A stretch of DNA of 64,000 bases from Pagrus major (Eukaryota > Chordata > Actinopteri > Spariformes > Sparidae). The number at the start of each line of letters is the position of its first letter. Position 1 is the first letter of the stretch. This document shows, piece by piece, positions 50,401 through 60,025 of this stretch. The position numbers were made by a program, and so were the translations under genes. Location of the stretch: positions 23,136,197 to 23,200,196 of the forward strand of contig NC_133230.1 in the NCBI RefSeq assembly GCF_040436345.1, read 5' to 3'. Below the pieces are notes generated by a model. The model did not search any database. It saw nothing but the letters and a program-made list of their open reading frames with translations, and had not been told where the DNA came from.

Positions 50401-51996
50401 AAAACACACACTTCTACATAACGCAAAGTGCAAGAGTCCAGTCTGACCACTAGATGGCAGGGTAACACCTTCCATAACTTGATGATAAATAACAGTGTGT
50501 GATGATCACATTTAATCCATGATGACAAACCAAATGCAATAAAATAAAGGCAGATTTAAATAGTCTGTCTTTGATTAGACAAAAAAAATGGGATTAATAA
50601 AATGTAATTAATTAATCACTGATTTTTTTTTTTTCTTTAACTAAGTAAATGTCTGCGGGCATTAAGTTTAGCTTCTCAGCATAGCTATTGTTGACACATG
50701 TGATCAGGTCACAATACAGCAACTTCCTACAGCTGCACCACAACATAACCAGGTATCTCACCTGTGCCTTTTGCATTTGATTTTTCCACAAACAGCACAG
50801 CTGTGGCCCAGTGGAAACAGCTCCTGTTGGTAGGACTGCCGGAGAAAGTTAACATACTGTAGATTAACAGCTTTTACAGGGATCCTATCCATCATCATCC
50901 TCTGTCACAAGTATTAACATGCTCAAATCACTATGAACCTTAGATTTATCATGTGGAAGCAAAAATTATGTCGGTAACACTTCATAATAACCATCATTTA
51001 TAAGCGGTACATTTATTGTCAGGTTAATGGAGTAAAGGAATACATGTAACGGGATTACATAATTAGGATATCAAAAAAGGGACCTGTGTAAAGTTACAGA
51101 AAAAAAGATTTAATTAGAATACAGATATATTTAGTAAAAAAGGGAATTACTAACAGGATTACAATTTTAAAATCAAGGTTTCGAGTGAACACACAAGTGT
51201 GTATTATTCTGTGAGAACTATAAAAATAAAAAAAAGTCATCCTAAAAAGTCATCCTATGAATATTTATTTTCTTCTGTCTTTATTTGAACATATTTGGTA
51301 TATAAGGAATCCAAAAGTAACTGAGAGTAATCAAGTGACATTACTTTATATTGTGATACTTGGATTAGGTTACTGACTACAGGTAATTAGTAACTATCAG
51401 AATACATTTTTAGAGTTTATTTACAGTGAAATAACTACTAACTAAAGTTCAACTAACTATACATTTACCATTCATCAATGATGGTTATTAGAAAGTGCTA
51501 CAATGTTGTCAGATTGTTATTAATATTCTTATTATGATGAAGGCTGAGTCACAAATAAAATGTGAACTCAGTCATTCAGATTCTCTGACCCACCTTGGTC
51601 TTTGGTTTGATGGAGATGAAGATGTTGGGAAGCAGAGACTCTGGCCCCAAAGAGCAGTAGAAAGTGACGACTCCAGCCAGGAAGGACCAGAACACCATTA
51701 TAATGTGTATATATCTGACAAAACACAAGAAACACGCAGCTCTTAACCGAGTAAAAACACATAATAGTCCCTTATAGCATATAAAAGGGCTAGATATGTG
51801 TGTGAGGGGTGCCATAGATGAAGCTGCAGTGATGGAGTTGACATGTATTGTTTACTTGCCTGTTTAACAGCACAGTGGACAGCAGCAGGACCAGCAGCAG
51901 AAAGCAGAAGACTGGGTACTGTCGGCCCAGCTCTCTGAACCGGTCCAGCTTCATCCTGCGTCTTATTTTCTGCAGACAAGCCCCGATGCATCCCAT
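35499..51996 (-). CDS. snx14: Sorting nexin 14
   Basis: Twenty-nine coding exons, in transcript order: 51996-51860, 51714-51594, 50835-50762, 50371-50293, 50207-50164, 50046-49959, 49871-49787, 49701-49545, 49366-49291, 49125-49081, 48951-48871, 48683-48569, 48245-48090, 47980-47856, 47241-47183, 46220-46194, 43908-43776, 42368-42182, 41845-41762, 41592-41492, 39458-39347, 39164-39124, 38881-38762, 37825-37702, 37267-37103, 36994-36899, 36790-36699, 35804-35748, 35537-35499. Phases close to 939 residues (human 946 as remembered). Parts in order: hydrophobic membrane segments (about 20-65), PXA (about 105-285), RGS (about 325-460, [20 protein letters not shown]), Ser-rich linker (about 470-560), PX (about 565-690, [16 protein letters not shown]) and nexin-C (about 780-905). 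The family acts at ER, endosome and lipid-droplet contacts. The start has A at -3 and G at +4. Intron 1 is GC-AG. Confidence 0.95.
35990..36588 (-). mobile_element. LTR-like element, copy 2, in snx14 intron 27
   Basis: On the minus strand it begins TGTAGCAGTCCC and ends GGACCGCCACA. A GCTT duplication flanks it (35986-35989 and 36589-36592), the 4-bp size usual for Gypsy-type LTRs. The 599-bp body matches 1369-1810 plus about 150 extra bases (roughly 36095-36250) with AATAAA-like and ATAAAA motifs. Promoter-like TTAAAAGAGG is conserved between copies. It shares the transcriptional sense of snx14. No internal coding region is present, so a solo LTR is the simplest reading. Confidence 0.65.
36658..36678. 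repeat. GT microsatellite
   Basis: A short run of about ten GT units 20 bases downstream of an snx14 exon (36699-36790), in its intron. Confidence 0.85.
38316..38640 (+). repeat. Incomplete TTAA-type element in snx14 intron
   Basis: A TTAAAGGGACAGTTCACCCC end at about 38314 is a familiar fish element terminus, and CCATGGCAACCGTCCAATG near 38625 looks like internal repeat sequence. No matching inverted end was found, so the element is truncated or rearranged. Confidence 0.45.
39981..40298. mobile_element. Non-autonomous hAT-like element in snx14 intron
   Basis: Ends TAGAGCTGCAAC and, inverted, TACAGCTGTAAC pair imperfectly. The interior TATTAGTCGATTGAAAG and ATCGTTTAGTCATTTTTCAA motifs are typical of a widespread fish repeat. 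The 81-residue open frame inside is not coding. No target duplication was found. Confidence 0.55.
44560..44706 (-). CDS. snx14: Candidate cassette exon of snx14 (49 codons)
   Basis: Between the 27-nt microexon (46220-46194) and the exon at 43908-43776 lies a 147-nt stretch bounded by TTATAG at its 5' side and GTAAGT at its 3' side. Entering in the phase left by the microexon it stays open, and it leaves in the phase needed by the next exon. The encoded segment is Ser/Thr/Pro-rich, starting near [12 protein letters not shown] and ending [10 protein letters not shown]. It would extend the disordered linker between the RGS and PX domains, giving a 988-residue isoform. The perfect phase at both ends and the absence of stops favour a real alternative exon. 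Expression is unproven. Confidence 0.6.
45155..45784. mobile_element. hAT-like element with perfect 8-bp target duplication
   Basis: The termini are CAGTGGTTCCCAACCTG and, inverted, CAGCTGGTTCCCATCCTG. GTCTAAAC flanks both sides exactly (45147-45154 and 45785-45792), the hallmark of hAT insertion. At 630 bp and without a transposase frame it is non-autonomous. It sits in the snx14 intron upstream of the candidate cassette exon. Confidence 0.85.
46530..46953. mobile_element. Non-autonomous DNA element, CAGGGTGTC termini
   Basis: The left end CAGGGTGTCAACAGGT and the inverted right end CAGGGTGTCTACAGGT match over 15 of 16 bases. The 424-bp interior is A/T-rich without a gene. The termini are hAT-like, but the flanking 8-mers do not match, so the duplication has decayed or the ends are slightly off. 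Confidence 0.7.
50974..51501. mobile_element. Inverted-repeat element in snx14 intron 2
   Basis: GTAACACTTCATAATAACCA at the left and, inverted, GTAGCACTTTCTAATAACCA at the right form roughly 30-bp inverted repeats ending near CATCATTTATAA/CATCATTGATGA. The interior is A/T-rich and non-coding. It resembles a common fish non-autonomous element; the superfamily is not assigned. Confidence 0.6.
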
Positions 51997-52520
51997 CTTC
52001 GTCAGCCTGTTCACATGCAGCCTATTGCATTTGACTGTCAAATGAAGAAGAAGGCATCTTGGAGCGACTGTCCAAAAAAATAAATAAAGGCGTGTAGAGG
52101 CGACACGGGACAAAATCCAAAGTCATTTTGCGCTGCTCGCAGTGATTTTTTTATTTATCCGCTCAGTGCACTGTGGATGTCATGGGGCCATTTCTCAACG
52201 CAGTCCAGGCAGCGTCGTTAATTTTGCGGAATCAACACGCAGGTTTGTAGGATCAGCTGAGGACGGAGCGAGGCGCCGCGCACAGATGTAAACCGCAGCA
52301 GGATTAGAGGCAATTACGCGGCATCACGCGTGTGCGGGCCGTCCTTAAAAAAATAAATAAACTCCCACAGTGTTCAGATAATGGCTGCGGCTGCTCATGC
52401 TGTCATTTCTGCCCCATCGAGGGGGTAACGTTTCGCTGCCTGCTCGTCAGCGCCGGGGACGCGTGATGTCACCTCCGCCGCGCTCACAGCAGCGGGCGGC
52501 CCTGCTGTACTGTAGTTCAC
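51997..52520 (-). promoter_or_regulatory. snx14 5'UTR and CpG-rich promoter region
   Basis: The stretch 52190-52520 is visibly richer in G+C and CpG than its surroundings (for example GGCGCCGCGCAC and GCGCCGGGGACGCG), as expected for a housekeeping promoter. It lies directly upstream of the snx14 start codon. In-frame ATGs upstream of 51996 exist (to 52113) but the MGC start has the stronger context. The transcription start is not located. Confidence 0.5.
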
Positions 52521-53273
52521 CCGCCGACAGACAGACACGCAGCTACTTCATGTCAGCTACATGCTTCCTCAAATAAATAATGAATCGCACGAGGTTTAAG
52601 GGGCGACGCCGAGGTGGGAGTGCCGCTCCTCCGCCATTTATTAATTGTCTCAGATGAAGGGCTCGAGGTGCATTGTGGTAAATAACCCACAATTTACGCA
52701 AGAAAACTAAAAAGGGAAACTGGAAATCTTTTTTTTTTTTTTTACGTAGAACAATCGTGCCTGTTAATAGTGAATGAAATCTACCACGGACCTTGAAGGC
52801 ACCAGTGTGTCTACTCCATGGATGTTTTGAGATGAATGCATTTGAAGCTGTATTATTTTGGGCCACGATCCCAGTAATTGACCTATATTTGCCTGTCTTG
52901 ATGGTTCCTTGAAATACACCATTTTGATTTTTTTCCCCCCTATCTGCTTTGACTACAAATACCTGCTTGAATCCATGTTTATAAATTTAATAGTGAAATG
53001 CATTGTTTATATTGAAATGGTAACTGTACTTAGTAGTATTCCTTCACCTGTCATAAACAAAGTCTTCTTCTTTGCAGCTTGATCCACAACGTGAATTATT
53101 TTTAACCAATGACATAACAGTAAACTATTTTCTTCACACTAAGCAGACGTGTTTCACAATCACACACACACATTTCAATGATATACCCGCTGCCAAACTG
53201 AATCAAACACCAGCCAAGTTGAATCTCATGAAGATTTTATCCAAAGAGTAAGACACAGATAGAAATCAAAAAC
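52521..53273. other. Spacer between syncrip 3' end and snx14 promoter
   Basis: About 750 bases without a recognisable gene or element. A T-tract at 52729-52743 is the only low-complexity feature. Confidence 0.5.
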
Positions 53274-54742
53274 TTTATTACAAAAATAAGTTACACTCAC
53301 CTCCATTTTACAGTATAAAACAATTTATTTGCAGGAATGCAAAAAACGTTGTTGGCCACCAACAATAGTTTAAAACTGCTAACATCTTTTTTTCAAAAGG
53401 TGGTTGTTATGATTTTATTGAGGGAGTTAACTGTATAGAAAACTGGGATTGAAGAGCAGTTTCCTTTTGCTATACCCGGAAATAGAAATCATTCACTGCA
53501 GTATCCCTTCTACCACTATGACTATGATCCCTCACCAAATCATGGCAGCTAACATTAGGCACACATGCTCGCTGGCAGGGCAATATGGCAATTCAGTCAT
53601 CTGTCAAGATTAACTTGAAAGATCTTCTACATAGTTGCTGTCTTTGGGAGCTGGGAAGGGATCATTTGAGATTAACATTATTTTATACGATGAAGAATTT
53701 GATTAGGTTGTTTTATTCTGTTGTTGAAAATGTACTGTATTGTTATAAAAACAAACCCACTGGAATAATACAGTGGCACAAAAGGGACACTGCAGGGCAT
53801 TATTTGTTTTTCTTTATTTTTTTAAATCAAAGGCAGTTGGATGCCTGTGACGTTGAAGCCTTTACAAAAGTAACATTTTATCCGAAAAACTATACAACCA
53901 GTAACTACATACTCTGAAGAAGCAAGGCGGCTAATTCAGTTCAAAATAGGATAAAAGCAGGGCTTGTTCAGACTCATCATATGAGATTGTTTTGCATGCC
54001 CAGTTTGACTGTTTGCAGTGTCAGAGCTGCAGCTGAAATGACTATATTACATTAAGTACATCGTTTTTGCGCCGCAGCTCTTGTGCATATTTTGTATGAA
54101 AACAAGCCCTGCTTTCATCAATATAGTTTCCCTATTTACAGTACAGGCCGGGTAGTTTAGTCCTCTGTACTGAGGTAGTCAACCAACCCTTTAAAGACAA
54201 GTTCTGAAAAGAACCACTTTCCTGGAATGCCTGACTTATCCATGCCAGGTGGGTACACCCTAAAAACCTGCAAATGTTCTCTGTCAAACATCCAGATCAA
54301 ACGATTAAGATTAACATGGATATTCCGACGATAAAAATTGCGATTAGCACAAAAATATACAATAGCATCAAGCTCATTTGAGCCACTTCAAACCTAAGAA
54401 CTTAAAAAGTGCAAATTCTTCAATAATTATTTAAAAAATGGCATGTTCAGGGACAGGGAAGGGGGAGATTGTATGGGCAATACATAGAGCCCTGTTTATC
54501 AGGGCTGGGTACAAGGGCTTGGGGGCAAAGAGGCTGTGGCGAGTATTCAGAATCCTCCGATCATCTTTTAAAAAGGTGGCAGTTTCAGAAACAAATGAAA
54601 ATAAAAAACATAGGGGCAGGGGAGATGCTTCTTCTGTAAGGCTGGAATATCATTGGACCTTTTTGTCGTGCTTTTTTTTCTTAACATCCATTGCAGCTTA
54701 CGGTGTAACCCCACACATCAAGTCAGTATCCACTGTGACAGG
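53274..54742 (-). terminator. syncrip 3'UTR with polyadenylation signal
   Basis: AATAAA lies on the minus strand at 53279-53274, about 1.46 kb past the syncrip stop at 54743. No exon matching the long vertebrate hnRNP Q3 tail (KRKADGYNQPDSKRR type) was found in this stretch on the sense strand. The plus-strand open frame at 54438-54872 is antisense and not credible. Confidence 0.55.
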
Positions 54743-57700
54743 TCAGGACCGCCCTCGGCCCCGTTTCCCTGCTGGATCAATGAGGAAAGACAAAATTAGT
54801 ACAGAATTCAAATTGGAAGAAACAATCCAGGCACCCGTGCTGTACATATTCCCTTTTAGTGAGACAGATTAATGAAATTTCACAAAGTTTAGGCTGGAGA
54901 CCGTTTTGCCACTAGGGTGGGACTCAGCTGGCCTTCTTAAAAATATAGTATGTCGTTAATGACCTTTGTCTGCTGGCAAACAAGCTGACTACTCTGAAAG
55001 TTGACACCTGTCAAAGGTTCCTTATGAGGCCAAAAAGCAGGTGTAACTTTTTGTAAGTGCAGCCTTATAACATGAAATGATAGACAAACCTTTAACTATT
55101 CCTGACATCATTTTAAAACAATCAAATACTTAAGTTTCAAATTTCCCCAACTACAGCTGTTTTCATTTGCTCATCTCTTACACCTCTTCCATTCACGTCA
55201 TTCCCCTGAACTGCCTGCTTTGATAACTGGCCCACAACATATGCCGAGACTGAGACTGAGCCAAGTAGTCATTTTTTCTTTAATACTCTAGAAAGACTTC
55301 TAAAGCAGCACCGACAACATAAACTGAGCCACGTAGCAAGCTCTTTTTTCACTAGTGAGCAGTAATTATTGGGAACAATACAGTAAAACTTAGTCACCAC
55401 TGTGCGACTAATCTGATTTTACCCACTTTGAACAGTGTCGGGCAACAAATTGTAATTTACCTCTGCTCGTTCCAGGGCCTCCTCGCTGGGAGAAGCCCAA
55501 TCGGCCCCTTGGTGTGACAGAACCACGGCCCCTGGTCTGACTAGCACCACCACGGACTCCTCCCCTCCCTCCTCGTCCTCTCCCAGACCCCTGGAAGTCA
55601 TCATAGCCATAGTACGGGTCATCGTAGCCGCCCCGGTAGTTGTGGTAGTCGTATCCGTAGTAATCATAATAGTCTTCATAGCCATAATAGTCAGGGGGGT
55701 AGGAGTAACCTCCGCGCCCGCCTCGGCCCCTGCCTCTCGTGGGTGGTGGCATGTGGGGAGGCCCGTAATAATAGTATTCATCATACCTGAAAGAGGCAAC
55801 GCAGACTCAACATAAACATGGCATCCTGCTTTATAATCACCATTTTAAATTTGATAACGATTTGGCCAAAAAGGCCATAGGTTTGAGTTCATTGTTTTTT
55901 CTTACATTTGTGTTTTAGCAGCTTGTCTCTGGGCTTTGCGCTCCTTCCTCTTCTGGTCCGGGGGCTTGGCGAAGACGATTTCGATGTGCTCTCCCTCAAG
56001 GTCTTTGCCATTGAGATCAGCCAACGCCTACAAATTGATCAAGACAATGAAATCATGCTTTTAGTTAAATTACAACAAATCTATTTCATGAAATGGCATT
56101 AAGTGTTGTCTTTCTGTTTTTAAAGACTGCAGCACAGTTAAATGATATCATGTTCTGAGCTTAGCAGACTGTTTGACTTATTCAAATTCTTGCCTTCACC
56201 CACTTCGACATTATATCCACATCATTGATGATTCTTTTCTATCAAATGTCATTGTGTTAATATTTTGTGAAAGTACCATCCCTCCAATTTTGTCACAATA
56301 GAGGTATTTGGTCAGTTATACTGTGAGATTTAAGTGTGCTTGAGAAGATTAAAAAATACGAAGATATATAGCGTCTTGTGACATAGCCTAAAGAAGGCCA
56401 TAGCAACCAGCCCTGTGATAAATATGTCATATGTCTTTGTAGTGAGTTTTTTAGGCCGTACCTTCACAGCACCATCTCTTTCCTCAAAGTGGATGAAGGC
56501 ATAGTCTTTCAATTTCTTCACCCGCTCCAGCTTGCCAAACTGACTGAAGGCCTTTTCAAGTATCTCCTCCGTCACAGTGCTGGCTAGGTTCCTCACAAAC
56601 AGCACCTTGACCTGGTAATGAAAACACAAGGTTCAGGTTTTTTTGCAGAAAGGGGAACAAATACAAATGCATGAGTCAGTCACAAAGACTTTGGTCCCAC
56701 AGACACTTGATGCCATTTATCACCAGTGGCCCTGTGCCTTACCTTGGCCATGACCTCAGGATCTGGGTCCTCGATGGGATCAGCCCATTCCACGGTGACC
56801 ACATTGCCCCACACCTTCACCTTGCCGCTCATCAGCCGGCGGCGGGCCTGAGCTGCCGTCTTGTGGTCTTCATACTCCAGGAAGCAAAAGCCCCGATTCT
56901 TCTTCTTGTCGTCTGGCTGGTGGTACAATATGACATCATTTAGACCCTCTGTAGAGATGGGAAAGAGGTGGAGAAAAAGCAGCAGGTGGTTAACTAGAGT
57001 CATTAAACAGGTGCAATTTTAAAGCTCGATTCAAAAAGATGAATGATCAAAAGACAAATTAAGACTTCACATTGTTTTTTTTTCTTTTACTCATAAAAAA
57101 AAACAACTGAAATTTGAGTGCAAACAATGTCTAAAGTCAGAAAATTGGTTTCATTATATTTAGTGTCCAGTCAGATCTTAGCGGTAAGCCATCATTAGTA
57201 ACCTAAGTCACTTAGCTTGGTAATGAGGTCATCATTTGGACACGAACAGAAAAAGCTTCATCCACCGATTCTTTCATAATAAATCTCTAATACAGAGCAA
57301 ACCTCATCAAAATAGTCAGGAAAAAAGGAAGTAATATTAAAATGTTGGGATGAAGGCACTGAATACATTTTACACCAAAGGAAGGTGCTGACTCACCTGT
57401 GACTTTTGCAAATTCCTCAACAATCTGCTCTTTTGTTTTACTCTTGGGGATGGAGCCAACAAACAGTCTATTATTGGCCACAGAGATGCACACACCAATG
57501 TGTTTACCCGGTCGAATTTCATTGTTGTTGCACTGCAAAAACATGGAGGATAAGTATGAGGGGCAAAAAAATGTCTATAGCAACTTTTTATGATTATTGC
57601 CAGAACAGTATGTGTACCAATTTGACAGCCTGTTGTGCAGCTTCTTTAGTGCAGAAAGTGACAAAGGCGTAGCCTCTGTTCAGGCCACTGAGAGGATCCA

Positions 57701-60025
57701 TCATCAGGCGCAAGTCCCAGATGGGGCCAGCTTTCTCAAACAGTGGAACCAGCTCATCCTCAAAAAGGTCTCTAGGGATTTTACCTACAAATATCTGCAA
57801 GGTTGAGAGGAGAGGGAAATATGGTTCATGAGAGCAACTCTTTCATTTAAAGTAAAGTAAAGACAAGGGCAAGCATAGATGACATTAAGGTATAAAAGGT
57901 ATCCAATCAGTTCTTAGCGGTAAACTATCAGTGTAACCAAGGTTACTACAGAGAATCATTAAGTTTCATCATGTGGACACCGTATGAAACCAGAATGCAT
58001 TAGTACAACTCAAAGAGGTGACAAGTTTTGTACCTCTGTACCGATGGTTGGCTGGGCCCCTGAGTGGGCAGACTCTGGTGGGGGACCTCCATACTTCCTC
58101 TGGCCTGTTGTCACATCAAGTGTGTAGCCAGTCCTCTCCAGCAAAGCCTGATTATTAGAAAATGTGACAGAAAATAAATCAAAGGCTTCTAGATATGTTT
58201 CAAAGCAAACTGCTGGGAAAACGCATTTGAAGAAAAAGACAGAATATTTTATTTTAATGTGTCTTATGTTCAAATAGCATCCTGGTATACAGGTGAACTT
58301 TATTTTTGCATTTAAAAGCACTGCATCATTGTTAAAGCATGTTGTCCTCAGCATTAAATCAGATACAAAATCAATATTAGAACACAGGATTAGTTCTCAC
58401 TTTGATTTTGGCTTCATCTGGTCCTTTATTGGTGTCTGACACTTTGGTCCCTTGTTTCTCTCTCTGTCTGTACGTCTTCATCACGCCACAAAGAAAGGCA
58501 CTTTTGTTCTAAAGTTAAAAAAAATTAAACAATAATTAAAAACATGTTAACATCATTTAGACAACCTCTACTTCCTGGTGCAACAAGGAAAGAATTAGCT
58601 GTTACACAAGTCAGTGAGAGTCCATCTTGTAGACGAGATCAATGATAGCTAAAAGCTATTGTGCAACCACAACTACATCATGCCATTATACATTACACTG
58701 CACAGAGGATACTCATCCACTCTGTATGAAAGTATCATAAATCCAAGGTCAAAGTGATCTAAACAATACACCAAGAGTGCCGCACACCTACCTGAACATG
58801 TGAGAGGTCACTGTCCTTAAATTGCAACAGGACTTGCAGAGCACCTTCCTCGTTGAATTCTTTCAGAGCCTCAATCGCTCGATCATCTAAGTCACTGTGT
58901 GACACCAAACCTGGAGGAGGGACAACGGAGAGAAATGTTGAGCTACTAACAAGAAAGTCTGAAAGTTTTTATTACTAACTTCTTATTTTAACCCAGAAAT
59001 TTAAAGTATGAAGATCAAAGAGTAATTAAGATGAGACATTTTGCATTAGAAATATCTTTTAAAATCATGAAATGGATAAATAATGGCTATTACAGTGAAG
59101 GGTGGGCGCAGCCTAATCTAATGGAGCTGTATTCAGGAGTCGGGATGCACTTTACTCTCCAACCAGCACATTTTGCAGAACTAATCACAACAGATGTGAC
59201 AGTGCAACTCGATATGCCAGTGCCCCTCTATACAGTGGCTGGGAGTTTCTAATGAGCCGGTCTGCATTCTCCTCTATGGAGGGGCCATCACCTGTCCCAG
59301 GCAGCCACACACCAGACAGCTGCTGCCATTGTTTCTGCCGCGGTCCCATCTGGCTGAAAAGACCAGACCACTACTTCTCTAGATCTGACCGACCAAACAA
59401 GTCCTAAAATGACCCCCCCCCACACACACACACTTGTCTCTGCAGGCCACCCCACATAAACTTAGAAAAGATCTGACCAATGCAACAGATACTTGAGTTG
59501 TAGCTGACATCATACTTGCACCTAATCTTAATTTTATGGGATGCAAAGAAACTTTACAGAAATGAATGAATGGAGAGACTGGACAGGCTCACCAGACCCT
59601 CCTAAGGAGAGGACTATTCATTCGCCCTGACACCAGTGATCATGCAACCATGTTGGGAATGCAAATGCTGCAATCATTTACACATTTTCACACTTGTAAT
59701 GTGTAATTCACTATTTTGTAGCACTGCAGTACCCATTTTGGTAGAAAACCACAAAAAGTTGCTTCAGGTTCCCAATTCCCCCATTCAAAAAGGTGATAAA
59801 ATGACAATACATGCAAGAAATTGATAAACATGGAAAATTGCATATTTGAATATGCAAGTATATTCGTTGTGCCTTACCTGCTATGTAAATTTCATCTAGT
59901 TTTTCAGCAACTTTCTGTGGTAAACCAGCTTCTAATAAAGTCTGGAAGTGCTCAGAATGGGTAACTGCAGCAGAGGTGTCCATTGGTTCTTCTGGACCAT
60001 TTCCATTAATATGTTCTGTGGCCAT
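54743..60025 (-). CDS. syncrip: Heterogeneous nuclear ribonucleoprotein Q (SYNCRIP)
   Basis: Coding exons in transcript order: 60025-59878, 58910-58792, 58508-58401, 58147-58034, 57794-57618, 57532-57397, 56948-56743, 56611-56462, 56027-55906, 55786-55461, 54768-54743. Phases close to about 543 residues. This RNA-binding protein works in mRNA splicing, stability, transport and translation. An acidic N-terminal region (1-130) is followed by three RRMs: about 163-240 (IFVGKI, GYAFVTF), 243-325 ([14 protein letters not shown]) and 338-410 (LFVRNL, DYAFIHF). A Tyr/Arg/Gly-rich tail ([17 protein letters not shown] repeats) ends the protein. It starts [10 protein letters not shown]. The last exon is reached by the only phase-compatible donor and gives a short KRGRGRS end, unlike the long human Q3 tail. 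A paralogue such as hnrnpr is disfavoured by the N terminus. Confidence 0.94.
56115..56280 (-). repeat. Diverged copy of the 11085 element, in syncrip intron
   Basis: On the minus strand AATCATCAATGATGTGGATA, GAAGTGGGTGAAGGCAAG and ACAGTCTGCTAAGCTCAGAA match the sequence at 63590-63690 and, less closely, 11280-11380. The termini are not preserved. Confidence 0.6.
57164..57242 (-). ncRNA. Candidate C/D-box snoRNA, copy A (syncrip intron)
   Basis: In host-sense orientation this 79-nt stretch starts TGTCCA, has C box ATGATGA at 57235-57229 and D box CTGA at 57174-57171, and ends TGGACA, so a six-base terminal stem brings the boxes together. A C'-like AATGATGG lies internally. The 12 bases TTACCGCTAAGA just before the D box are identical in copy B. 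It lies in the intron after the exon at 57532-57397. Intronic location, sense orientation and length fit vertebrate C/D snoRNAs. I could not assign it to a named family. Confidence 0.7.
57899..57980 (-). ncRNA. Candidate C/D-box snoRNA, copy B (syncrip intron)
   Basis: In host-sense orientation it starts GTGTCCAC, has C box ATGATGA at 57972-57966 and D box CTGA at 57910-57907, and ends TGGATAC, giving a terminal stem with one mismatch. Internally it carries GTAACCTTGGTTAC, a perfect short hairpin, and a CTGATAG that could be a C' box. TTACCGCTAAGA before the D box is shared with copy A, while the middle has diverged. It lies in the intron between the exons at 58147-58034 and 57794-57618, so the two copies bracket two exons. 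Confidence 0.7.
59400..59435. repeat. C-run and CA microsatellite
   Basis: A run of about eight C is followed by a short CA repeat in syncrip intron sequence. Confidence 0.6.

Noticed and set aside
51997-52113. Upstream in-frame ATG extending SNX14 by 39 codons
   Set aside because: The extension has no counterpart in the human N terminus as remembered, and the ATG at 51996 has a strong context.
53274-54700. Long hnRNP Q3-type C-terminal exons
   Set aside because: I looked for sequence encoding the Lys/Arg-rich nuclear signal and the final QQWK tail on the minus strand and found none.
54438-54872. 144-codon plus-strand frame
   Set aside because: It is antisense to the syncrip 3'UTR and last exon and has no recognisable domain.
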